Shown here one piece after another: positions 45,097 to 53,041 of a stretch of DNA of 64,000 nucleotides. Under the pieces are notes generated by a model. That model was not told the DNA's origin, searched no databases, and saw only the letters and a list, made by a program, of their open reading frames with translations. Origin of the DNA: Synechococcus sp. PCC 7335. Its GTDB lineage: Bacteria > Cyanobacteriota > Cyanobacteriia > Phormidesmidales > Phormidesmidaceae. Location of the stretch: contig NZ_DS989904.1 in NCBI RefSeq assembly GCF_000155595.1, forward strand, positions 3,567,612-3,631,611, given 5' to 3'. Numbering within the stretch: the stretch's first letter is position 1; each line of letters begins with the position of its first letter. The position numbers and the translations under genes are program-made.

Positions 45097-45816
45097 ATGA
45101 TTCACCCGACTTCAGCTACGCAGCCCAACCGACCCTCTAAAACGGGTCAGCCCAAACTCAGTAAGTCTAAAATTAGCAATCTTCGAGTCACCCAACTAAA
45201 AGCCGACCTGAAGAAAACCAATCTATATTTGATTGGCATGATGGGTGCTGGTAAGACCACGATTGGACGAAAGCTCGCAAACCGGCTGGGATATGGATTT
45301 GTAGATACTGATGCGCTGATCGAACAGTCGGCAAATCAAACCGTTAGCGAGCTATTTGCAAGTGCTGGTGAATCTGTGTTTCGGCAGTTAGAAACGCAAG
45401 TTCTCTCCCAAGTTTCGACCTATACAAACTTGGTAGTGGCGACAGGCGGCGGTGTCATCATCGAGCAGATGAACTGGAGCTATCTACACCACGGCATTAT
45501 CATCTGGCTTGATGTGCCTATTCCTATATTGGTGGCTAGGCTCTCCGGTGACAGCTCTCGTCCATTGATCAAGGACTCTCGTCCATTGATCAAGGATACG
45601 AACTTATCTGATAGGCTAGCGGGCCTAATAGCAGAACGCAGAGATCTCTATGCTCAAGCCGATATCCGTATTGGATACGAAGGTAAATCGGTAGGTAGAA
45701 CATGCGATCGCATTCTGAACGCTATTCAAGCCAATATCCGACCCGATCCGAAGCTTGCCGTTGACCAGATCCAGATTAATCAACCCTCCATTAAGCCGGT
45801 CTCCTTCGATACTTGA
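45097..45816 (+). CDS. aroK: Shikimate kinase
   Basis: Phosphorylates shikimate in aromatic amino acid synthesis. After a ~40-residue polar N-terminal extension the kinase starts NLYLIGMMGAGKTTIGRKLA (P-loop), then FVDTDALIEQSANQTVSELF (shikimate-binding Asp) and VVATGGGVIIEQ. The lid region carries a duplicated RPLIKD (SRPLIKDSRPLIKD) from a perfect 21-bp tandem repeat. ATG 45097 has AAGG just upstream; an upstream frame from 45034 would overlap DUF3038. At about 239 residues it is longer than typical AroK (~175) at both ends. Confidence 0.88.
   Translation: MIHPTSATQPNRPSKTGQPKLSKSKISNLRVTQLKADLKKTNLYLIGMMGAGKTTIGRKLANRLGYGFVDTDALIEQSANQTVSELFASAGESVFRQLETQVLSQVSTYTNLVVATGGGVIIEQMNWSYLHHGIIIWLDVPIPILVARLSGDSSRPLIKDSRPLIKDTNLSDRLAGLIAERRDLYAQADIRIGYEGKSVGRTCDRILNAIQANIRPDPKLAVDQIQINQPSIKPVSFDT
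45555..45596 (+). repeat. 21-bp tandem duplication within aroK
   Basis: CTCTCGTCCATTGATCAAGG plus one A is repeated exactly (45555-45575 and 45576-45596), adding seven residues in frame and doubling the conserved RPL(I/L) lid motif. Confidence 0.9.
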
Positions 45817-45877
45817 ACCACCTAGTCCATAGTCTATCGTAGCCTTCTTACTATCATCCTTCTAGGCGCTTACTCCT

Positions 45878-46777
45878 ATGCCCTTCGATCCGAGTACCCA
45901 ACCCCCCGAAAACGAGGCCCTGCGCGTTCGCATCCTTAGCGAAGCACTCCCTTACATTCAGCAATTTCATGGCCGGACTATTGTCGTGAAATATGGCGGC
46001 GCAGCGATGAAAGACAGCAGCCTTAAGGCAAGTGTCATTCGCGATGTCGTTTTTATGGCCAGCGTCGGTATTCGCCCAGTGATTGTGCATGGCGGTGGCC
46101 CTGAAATTAATACTTGGCTCACGAAGTTAAGCATTGAACCTCAGTTCAAAGACGGTCTGCGCGTTACTGATGCGAAGACAATGGACGTGGTGGAGATGGT
46201 TCTAGTTGGCCGGGTCAACAAGGAGCTAGTGTCTTTGATCAACCAGGCAGGCGGGAAAGCGGTCGGGCTGTGCGGTAAGGACGGCAATCTGGTGACAGCC
46301 CGGCCTCAGTCCATGGCCGAAGGGGTTGGCTTTGTCGGGGATGTGAGCCACGTACAGCCTGACCTAGTGCGATCGCTCGTTAAAGCGGACTACATTCCGG
46401 TTATTTCTAGCGTCGCTGCTGATCTATCAGGGCAGGCATACAACATCAATGCCGATACCGTTGCTGGCGAGCTAGCAGCAGCCTTGAGCGCAGAAAAGCT
46501 AATTTTACTTACAGATACGCCGGGCATCATGAAAGACTTTCACGATCCGACTACGTTGTTCAATCAGCTAGATATTCAGCAGGCTAGGAACTTAATCGCC
46601 GATGGCACAGTTGCAGGTGGCATGATTCCTAAGGTGAATTGCTGTGTGCGATCGCTTGCTCAAGGTGTTCGTGCTGCTCACATACTCGATGGTCGAATGC
46701 CGCATTCACTCCTACTCGAAATCTTTTCGGATATGGGCATTGGTACGATGCTAGTCGCCTCTAGCTTTAGTGAGTAG
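45878..46777 (+). CDS. argB: Acetylglutamate kinase
   Basis: Second step of arginine synthesis (N-acetylglutamate phosphorylation), the point of feedback inhibition and of PII signalling in cyanobacteria. Motifs: [34 protein letters not shown], then [18 protein letters not shown] and [20 protein letters not shown]. 299 residues, with an arginine-sensitive-type N-terminal helix ([17 protein letters not shown]). ATG 45878 is followed by a typical N-terminus. It lies 61 bases after aroK in the same direction. Confidence 0.95.
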   Translation: MPFDPSTQPPENEALRVRILSEALPYIQQFHGRTIVVKYGGAAMKDSSLKASVIRDVVFMASVGIRPVIVHGGGPEINTWLTKLSIEPQFKDGLRVTDAKTMDVVEMVLVGRVNKELVSLINQAGGKAVGLCGKDGNLVTARPQSMAEGVGFVGDVSHVQPDLVRSLVKADYIPVISSVAADLSGQAYNINADTVAGELAAALSAEKLILLTDTPGIMKDFHDPTTLFNQLDIQQARNLIADGTVAGGMIPKVNCCVRSLAQGVRAAHILDGRMPHSLLLEIFSDMGIGTMLVASSFSE

Positions 46778-46850
46778 GGCTGTACTATCGCTCTCGACGA
46801 GCTACTTAGGACATTCTCGTCGGCTAAAACCATTACAGAGCAAAGAGCAA

Positions 46851-46921
46851 CTCTTCCCGCAGCGGTAGGAACCGGCGACGTCGTCCGGCGATAGGGAATG
46901 CCTACCAAGAGAAAGGAAGAG
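46851..46921. ncRNA. Possible nested-stem structured element (RNA leader or small RNA)
   Basis: Three nested complementary pairs occur in 71 bases: CTCTTCC (46851) with GGAAGAG (46915), GGTAGG (46864) with CCTACC (46901), and an inner CCGG/CCGG around GACGTC. It is 110 bases upstream of the metallophosphoesterase start. No known family recognised; it could also be chance complementarity. Confidence 0.3.
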
Positions 46922-47032
46922 TGTATGCTTACTTTTCTATGTCTACAAGCACACAGGTACGTACCGGACAGACAAACGTTATAGTAAGGAAACTGCGCTA
47001 TAGAGAACCCCCAGCTTTCTACCTATAAGCTT

Positions 47033-47863
47033 ATGCACAGGCTTCTGTCAGGCGCACTTTCTGTAGATGCGCACACGATTCCTATTCGAGATCTGCCGGC
47101 CAGACTAAGCGGTATCGTGATTGTCCAGCTTTCAGACTTTCATTTTGATGGCCTGCGACTCTCCGATCAGCTACTAGCCAAAACGATTGCCAAAGTAGAA
47201 GATATCGAGCCCGATCTAATTACGCTGACCGGAGACTTCGTTACCCGATCACCTGATCCTATTCACGAATTAGTTCGCCGCATCAAAGCACTGCCCAGTC
47301 AGTACGGCACCATTGCAGTATTAGGCAATCACGATATATCAGTACCCGGTGCCAAAGAAACGGTTACCCAAGTGTTAGAAAGGGGTAATATTTCTGTGCT
47401 GTGGAACGCAATTGCTACGCCTTTTGGCGAAGATTTTCCGGTAGTTGGTTTCGCCGATCTGTGGTCTGGAGAATTCGACACTAGCATTTTGGACCAAATT
47501 CCGCCTACAACGCCTCGCTTGGTTCTCTCTCACAATCCTGACACAGCCGAGCCTCTGTCGAAATATCGCGTAGATCTACAGCTATCCGGCCACACCCATG
47601 GTGGACAGGTATATCTACCAGGACTAGGACCTGGTCCCCAGGTATGGGAACGAATCAGACACTGGGTGCCAAGTATCATTCGCAACCGGGTGCCTTTCCT
47701 AAGCGATCGCTGCTTCCAGGTTGCTCGTAATTGGGAATGGTGCCGAGGACTTCACCAAGTCGAAAACAATTGGCTATACGTCAATCGAGGTCTGGGAACA
47801 TACTTCCCAGGCCGATTTATGTGCAGTCCAGAGCTAACCGTGATTACGCTTGTAACAGCTTAG
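47033..47863 (+). CDS. Calcineurin-like metallophosphoesterase
   Basis: 276 residues with the five metal motifs in order: IVQLSDFHFDGLRLSD, LTGDFVTRSPDP, VLGNHDISVPGA, VLSHNPDTAEPL and LSGHTHGGQVYLPG. The fold covers lipid A (UDP-diacylglucosamine-like) and nucleotide phosphodiesterases. The gene is likely cytosolic with a short N-terminal extension. Substrate unknown. ATG 47033. Confidence 0.85.
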   Translation: MHRLLSGALSVDAHTIPIRDLPARLSGIVIVQLSDFHFDGLRLSDQLLAKTIAKVEDIEPDLITLTGDFVTRSPDPIHELVRRIKALPSQYGTIAVLGNHDISVPGAKETVTQVLERGNISVLWNAIATPFGEDFPVVGFADLWSGEFDTSILDQIPPTTPRLVLSHNPDTAEPLSKYRVDLQLSGHTHGGQVYLPGLGPGPQVWERIRHWVPSIIRNRVPFLSDRCFQVARNWEWCRGLHQVENNWLYVNRGLGTYFPGRFMCSPELTVITLVTA

Positions 47864-47948
47864 ACTAGTAAATCTATTGTCGCGAAGTGAAAGTCGCCAT
47901 CAGCTACTTTCACCTATAGCAATGTGCGGATGCATTCGTGCATTGCGA

Positions 47949-48009
47949 GTCACTTAGCCTGTTGAAACATAAGGGCTATAGCCAATGACTATGCTATAAG
48001 CTAAGTGAC
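47949..48009. terminator. Inverted repeat between convergent genes
   Basis: GTCACTTAGC (47949-47958) and GCTAAGTGAC (48000-48009) are perfect complements flanking a GGCTATAGCC palindrome. The genes on both sides end here, so a bidirectional terminator is likely; it lacks a clear T-run. Confidence 0.45.
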
Positions 48010-48014
48010 CAAAG

Positions 48015-48623
48015 CTATAGTAGCTTGACCTTCGCCCGGTGAAGCAACTTGCCGTGGTGAACAGCGCCAGTATGGGTGACGCGAACGAGATCACCAGGTT
48101 CGGCATGCCCTGCTACAAGCTGATGATAGGTGGGATTGTAAGCAACCTGGCAATCGACCGCAGCAATCGGTTCTACACCCCACTCAGTCATGAGTTGCTC
48201 AACAGGACGTACAAAAGGCAAAATCTTTGCAGCTGAAAGCTCAGGCCGATCCTGGGCACGTTTGGCGATAGTAGGCCACTGAACGAGCCAACTTTCTAGC
48301 GTTTGTAGGGCAGCTATTTGAATCGTGTTAGTTTCGGTAGCTTCAACTGGACCTTCCACCAAGGGTTCCACTGAGTGTTTTGAGTGATGTTTCGACTGAT
48401 TAGGCTCAAAACGAGTGTATAGCTCAGCAAAGCTAATTCCCAAAGCTTCTGAGATCTGAATTATGTTTGCTAGCCGCATTTTTCGAATATGGCCGTTTCT
48501 TAGTTGCTGAATCTGCCAGCGTGAAACCTTGGCCCGCTCAGCTAGCATACGATAGCTATCAATACCTGCGGCCTGCATCAGCGCTCTTAAAACTTGGGGA
48601 ATTTGGGTCGAAGTGGATGGCAT
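48015..48623 (-). CDS. HTH (XRE-type) protein with GrpE-like C-terminal domain
   Basis: About 202 residues. The N-terminus has a lambda-repressor-type HTH: MLAERAKVSRWQIQQLRNG, MRLANIIQISEALGISFAEL. A polar linker (SKHHSKHSVEPLVEGPVEAT) leads to residues ~115-202, which resemble the GrpE beta domain and preceding helix: TEWGVEPIAAVDCQVAYNPT, YHQLVAGHAEPGDLVRVTHT, then LLHRAKVKLL. GrpE exchanges nucleotide on DnaK. This pairing would give a DNA-binding protein able to touch an Hsp70. The GrpE call is by eye. ATG 48623. Confidence 0.6.
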   Translation of the reverse strand: MPSTSTQIPQVLRALMQAAGIDSYRMLAERAKVSRWQIQQLRNGHIRKMRLANIIQISEALGISFAELYTRFEPNQSKHHSKHSVEPLVEGPVEATETNTIQIAALQTLESWLVQWPTIAKRAQDRPELSAAKILPFVRPVEQLMTEWGVEPIAAVDCQVAYNPTYHQLVAGHAEPGDLVRVTHTGAVHHGKLLHRAKVKLL

Positions 48624-48800
48624 TGTAGATCAGGCAGACTGAGGAATAGCGATGACTACGCGATTATTGAATAGCTATACCAATAGAGATTGGGAACTAG
48701 GTCTGATAAAGAACAAAAAAATACAAAATCAAAGGCATTCGGAGTGGTTTTAACCAGTATCGGGTTGAATAATGTATAGGGATCGTAGATTTTGGTTGAT

Positions 48801-50651
48801 ATGAGAATTGCTATGCATCGTTGGGCTCATCGCTTGATAGTTGGACTGAGCGCTGGCACGTTTTGTGGGGTGATGGTCATCGCGGATACGATCATGGCTC
48901 AACCTGTTCCTGCTCAGTCGTTGAGTCAGTCGTCGGTCGAGTCAGCTGACCTCTCGGTTGACAATACGCTGGTCCAAGACCCTGAAATCAAAGTTGGTAT
49001 CGTACAGCGCTTTGGTGAGAACAAAACTGACAAACTAATACTAGCCCCCCTTGCCGGCGACCAGCTAACCGTCAGCTTCAAAACAGGTAGCGAACCTCAG
49101 ACTATCACCACCGAGCGACTTGAGATCGAAACGGCGATGCAGCCTTTACCTACGCCCGTTCTTCAAGAGTGGGTAGTCCTTAGCACCCACCGCAGCTTCG
49201 AGAGTGCCGAGGACAGTGCTAAGCGTTGGCAGGCAGCAGGTATTAACGCTGAAATTGCCCAGCCTGGTGCTTGGCAGGTCTGGGCAAAAAGAGCAGACTA
49301 CAGCTCACCGCTATTGCGTCGACTGTTGATCGAGAATCTGCACGCATCTGGCTATCCCAACGCCTTTATCGATAGCCAAGTCGTCACAGAAGTGCCCAAA
49401 GTAGCTTTTATTGCAGATGGTTTTAGATATGCTCGAGACGAGTTTTCGATTACCAGCGCCAACCGTCGAATTCAGTTAGGGAAAGATGCCGGACAGCTTC
49501 GCGATCTGTTCGCAGGCGATATGAAGCTCCAGCCTAACTCTTATGGGAACTATACGCTAGTCAACCAGGTACCTATAGAGTTGTATCTGCGGGGTGTGGT
49601 TCCTCACGAAATTGGTCCTAGCGCACCGAAAGCCTCAATCGAAGCTCAAGCAGTACTCGCACGAACCTATGCGCTGCGAAATCTTCGTCGGTTTGCCATC
49701 GATGATTATGAGATTTGCGCCGATACGCAGTGTCAGGTGTATTTTGGCTTAGCGCAAACGAGTCCTAGAAGCGATCAGGCGATCGCCGCCACCGCTGGAC
49801 AAGTTTTGACCTACAACAACGAACTTGTCGATGCCCTCTATTCTTCGACTACGGGCGGCGTCACTGCTAGGTTTACTGACGTGTGGAACGGAGAAGATCG
49901 CCCTTACCTTACTCCGGTGATCGACTCCCTTCAGCCAAAGTGGAACTTAGCAGAGCGTCCTTTATCAAACGAAACAAATTTTCGCGCATTCATTTCTCTC
50001 CAAAGTGGCTTTAATGAAGAAGGTTGGGAGGCTTTTCGATGGGTCCGGGAAGCCTCTGTCGAGGTCATTGGAGAGACTTTAAGAAAGTACCTATCGGATA
50101 GACAGCATCCGCTAGCTAACTTCAATAAACTTACCAATCTTACCGTCGTCGAACGTGCGCCTTCTGGGCGAGTCCAAAGGCTGAGCGTAGAAACAGATAT
50201 AGGATCCTTTGATCTAATTAAAGACGAAGCAGTGAAGGCACTTGTTCCTCTCCGGAGTTTGTTGTTTTATGTAGAGCCAATCATGGAGCTGCCTAAAGCT
50301 GAAGCGTCTTCGCAGACCTCTGGCAAGTTGGATGCCCTAGACTCATCTGTTATAGAAGAAAGCACACCTAATCCCGTAGCTGCTGAGCTTGAACAAGCTG
50401 TGAATAATCACACTGACCATAAGCAAACTGGCCGTGAGTTAGTCAGTGAAGAGCAAAATAAACAAGCACCGATTCTAGCTGGTTTTCGCTTCGTTGGTGG
50501 TGGTTTTGGCCATGGCGTCGGCATGAGTCAGACAGGTTCTTACAACCTTGGAGAGAAAGGATATTCTTATCAGCAGATTTTGCAGTTCTACTATCCTGGT
50601 ACTGAGCTACAGCCTATCAATTCATCAATCACGTTCTATAACGCTGAATGA
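48801..50651 (+). CDS. SpoIID/LytB-domain protein with SPOR-like region
   Basis: About 616 residues. A signal-like N-terminus (AHRLIVGLSAGTFCGVMVIA) is followed by a SPOR-like segment (EWVVLSTHRSFESAEDSAKR) and the SpoIID core: NYTLVNQVPIELYLRGVVPH, APKASIEAQAVLARTYALRN, DALYSSTTGGVTARFTDVWN, and C-terminal FVGGGFGHGVGMSQTGSYNL. SpoIID enzymes cleave denuded peptidoglycan during division or sporulation; cyanobacterial forms probably remodel wall. ATG 48801 is preferred over a TTG three codons upstream. Confidence 0.85.
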   Translation: MRIAMHRWAHRLIVGLSAGTFCGVMVIADTIMAQPVPAQSLSQSSVESADLSVDNTLVQDPEIKVGIVQRFGENKTDKLILAPLAGDQLTVSFKTGSEPQTITTERLEIETAMQPLPTPVLQEWVVLSTHRSFESAEDSAKRWQAAGINAEIAQPGAWQVWAKRADYSSPLLRRLLIENLHASGYPNAFIDSQVVTEVPKVAFIADGFRYARDEFSITSANRRIQLGKDAGQLRDLFAGDMKLQPNSYGNYTLVNQVPIELYLRGVVPHEIGPSAPKASIEAQAVLARTYALRNLRRFAIDDYEICADTQCQVYFGLAQTSPRSDQAIAATAGQVLTYNNELVDALYSSTTGGVTARFTDVWNGEDRPYLTPVIDSLQPKWNLAERPLSNETNFRAFISLQSGFNEEGWEAFRWVREASVEVIGETLRKYLSDRQHPLANFNKLTNLTVVERAPSGRVQRLSVETDIGSFDLIKDEAVKALVPLRSLLFYVEPIMELPKAEASSQTSGKLDALDSSVIEESTPNPVAAELEQAVNNHTDHKQTGRELVSEEQNKQAPILAGFRFVGGGFGHGVGMSQTGSYNLGEKGYSYQQILQFYYPGTELQPINSSITFYNAE

Positions 50652-51170
50652 TAGGTAAGAGAGAGCTGCGATTCATGGACATTCATGGATAAGAGAACTA
50701 TTAGACATCCAGTTATCTTGAGAAGATTCTGTTCGTATGAAAGACTTGCAAGCAGAATGTAAGTAGATATACAGAAATCTACCAGATACTTTCCTACTCT
50801 TGGAGTTGAGTAGCAAACTCACCTGCAGGAATTATTACGATGCTATCGGCCTCTCTACAGTTATCACCTTTGGGTTTAGGCTACAGCCCCTCTCGACTAC
50901 ACATCAAAGAGGGACGGCTGCACAAGCATTTGCTTAAGTGGAACGGCGTAGGTTCTCCCTATAGCATGAGCTAGCATCGGGCGTTGCTGATTCAGGGTAT
51001 GAACTGAATTCTAGAAGCTTTGGATATCTCCAGCAGTACAGTTCAAATTCATACTGCTATTCAGCAACGCCTAGCATCGTAGTGATGCGCCATCAACCTT
51101 TTTGAATTTACTAATTGAGCAGATTTACTAATAGAACAATAGATAGATCTTAGTTGCTGGAAATATACCT
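50652..51170. other. Intergenic stretch containing a MITE-like element
   Basis: About 520 bases between the SpoIID-domain gene and the DUF3445 gene, on the same strand. The only structure found is the 92-bp inverted-repeat element at 50980-51071, described separately. The rest shows no coding frame or recognisable RNA. Confidence 0.5.
50980..51071. mobile_element. MITE-like element with perfect 8-bp target duplication
   Basis: A 92-bp stretch bounded by perfect 11-base inverted ends (GGCGTTGCTGA at the left, TCAGCAACGCC at the right), with partial complementarity extending to about 29 bases (GTATGAA is shared). It is flanked on both sides by the 8-base word TAGCATCG (50972-50979 and 51072-51079), a target-site duplication. 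There is no coding capacity, so it would need a transposase elsewhere. The IS family is not assigned. Confidence 0.85.
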
Positions 51171-52097
51171 ATGTATCTTCCATTTGTGGGGACGAAGGGA
51201 CGTCCAGCAATGGGGTTACGGCCACTGAATATAGAAGATTGGATCGAAATCGACAAAGATTTTGTTTCTCAGCTAAGGTATAAGGCGTGGTTGCTAGCCC
51301 ATCGCTATGAAGACGTGTTCGTCTCAAGTGTTGAGTCGCAAGCTGCTCAGCAAGAATGTTTGGATCTACTAACAGAACACCTAGTACAACATTTTCCTGA
51401 TGTTTATCAGATAATGGGTGATAGGCAAGCGAAGGGAGAAGCGATCGCCCCTTCGACGATAACTAACATCAGAACCAAACAAACTTGGCACTTTTCAGAC
51501 TTTTCGCTGGTGCCACTAGACCTAGCCGCTAGGTTAGTACAAGAAGATCTGTGTCTGATGCTACCGACAAAGGCCGGTTATCAGCTGGCGGCAGCTTCAG
51601 TTTGCTTTCCACTGCGCTGGAAACTTAAAGAGAAGCTATCTCAACCTATCAGCCAAATCCATCACCGAGTTCCTGGCTATACCAACAAGCTTGCTCGCCC
51701 TGTCAATCACGTATTCGACAGCTTGCGAAAAGAGTATCCTGGCATCCGATTCAACTGGAGCATTGTCGATTCGCCAGAATTGCACCTTACCCAGGAAAAG
51801 CACGCCACTGAGTTTGATCCATCTATTACGATCGAGAACATTGAGGAAAAGCTATGGCTACGGGTGGAGCGTCAAACGCTGCGTCGACTGCCGATCAGTA
51901 GGGGCGTCTTATTCACTATTCGAACTTATGTTTATCCGCTAACTCAAGTTATCAAAAGCCCTGAAGTTGCTAGGCAGCTAGCCGACGCGGTGCGATTACT
52001 TCATCCTGATATGCAAAAGTACAAAAATCTAATGCCTTTTCGACAAGCACTTTTGGCGTATCTAGATAGTTACGCACTCTCTCGTACTTCTGTGTAG
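51171..52097 (+). CDS. DUF3445 protein (heme-dependent oxidative N-demethylase-like)
   Basis: About 308 residues resembling the DUF3445 family: RPAMGLRPLNIEDWIEIDKD, then LVQEDLCLMLP, ASVCFPLRWKLKEKLSQPIS and IHHRVPGYTNKLARPV followed by RQTLRRLPISRGVLFTIRTY. Characterised members use heme to remove a methyl group oxidatively from small amines such as dimethylamine. The substrate here is unknown. ATG 51171. It leads a run of same-strand metabolic genes. Confidence 0.78.
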   Translation: MYLPFVGTKGRPAMGLRPLNIEDWIEIDKDFVSQLRYKAWLLAHRYEDVFVSSVESQAAQQECLDLLTEHLVQHFPDVYQIMGDRQAKGEAIAPSTITNIRTKQTWHFSDFSLVPLDLAARLVQEDLCLMLPTKAGYQLAAASVCFPLRWKLKEKLSQPISQIHHRVPGYTNKLARPVNHVFDSLRKEYPGIRFNWSIVDSPELHLTQEKHATEFDPSITIENIEEKLWLRVERQTLRRLPISRGVLFTIRTYVYPLTQVIKSPEVARQLADAVRLLHPDMQKYKNLMPFRQALLAYLDSYALSRTSV

Positions 52098-52135
52098 TTA
52101 ATTACGCCTTATCTTCTTCGGTTTAGGAGTTGCCT

Positions 52136-52918
52136 ATGTCATTTGATCTGTCGAATCGAACTGTGTTGATCACAGGAGCTAGCAGCGGTATTGGCGCAGC
52201 CTGTGCCCAGCAGCTAGGCGCTTACGGGGCAAGGTTAATCTTATCTGCACGGCGAAAGGAGAAACTTCAAGCGTTAGCGGACGATCTAGAACAATCCTAC
52301 GAAACCCAAACGTTGCTGCTACCTTTAGATGTGCAAAACGCAGAAGATGTGAGCGTCTCAATCGAGGGACTGCCAAAACCGTGGAAAGAAATTGATGTAC
52401 TCATCAACAATGCCGGTCTAAGTCGAGGCTTAGATCCGCAGCAAAGCGGTGTGCTACAAGACTGGGAGGAAATGATCGATACTAACGTAAAGGGCTTGTT
52501 GTATATGACCCGAGCGGTCGTACCTGGAATGGTAGAGCGACAGGCAGGCCACGTGGTTAATATCGGTTCGATTGCAGCTAGGTATACTTACCCTGGTGGT
52601 AGCGTTTACTGTGCGACTAAATCAGCTGTGAAGGTACTCTCTGAAGGGCTGAAGATAGATTTGCTAGGGACACCGATTCGAGTAACAAACATCGAGCCAG
52701 GTTTAGTCGAAACAGAGTTTAGCAACGTGCGATTTAAAGGTGATACGGATAGGGCCAAAAATGTCTATCGGGGAATGAAGGCCCTAACACCTGACGATAT
52801 CGCTGATTCTATTCTGTTTGCGATTTCGCGCCCGGCGCATGTGAATATAAGCGAGCTATACATTATCCCCACGGATCAATCTTCTGGGACACTGATTGAT
52901 CGACGGGTTGAATCGTAG
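52136..52918 (+). CDS. Short-chain dehydrogenase/reductase
   Basis: About 260 residues of the classical SDR type: TVLITGASSGIGAACAQQLG (NAD(P) loop), DVLINNAGLSRGL, and the catalytic YCATKSAVKVLSE (Y-x-x-x-K) with upstream Ser in NIGSIAARYTYPGG. It resembles YdfG-type NADP-dependent hydroxy-acid/serine dehydrogenases. ATG 52136 follows AGGAG. It lies 38 bases after the DUF3445 gene, which suggests an operon. Confidence 0.88.
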   Translation: MSFDLSNRTVLITGASSGIGAACAQQLGAYGARLILSARRKEKLQALADDLEQSYETQTLLLPLDVQNAEDVSVSIEGLPKPWKEIDVLINNAGLSRGLDPQQSGVLQDWEEMIDTNVKGLLYMTRAVVPGMVERQAGHVVNIGSIAARYTYPGGSVYCATKSAVKVLSEGLKIDLLGTPIRVTNIEPGLVETEFSNVRFKGDTDRAKNVYRGMKALTPDDIADSILFAISRPAHVNISELYIIPTDQSSGTLIDRRVES

Positions 52919-53041
52919 TCGGAGATACATATTGATTGTATTGGAGCCGTTACTGTTGCAAACATCAATTTTGTATAAGCTTCAGAATATACCAAGATTT
53001 TAAGAACATCCTAGTGAGTCTTTATTAGAGACTTTTTCCTA

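Noticed and set aside
46678-46908. Minus-strand open frame overlapping the end of argB
   Set aside because: Shadow of argB with no ribosome site.
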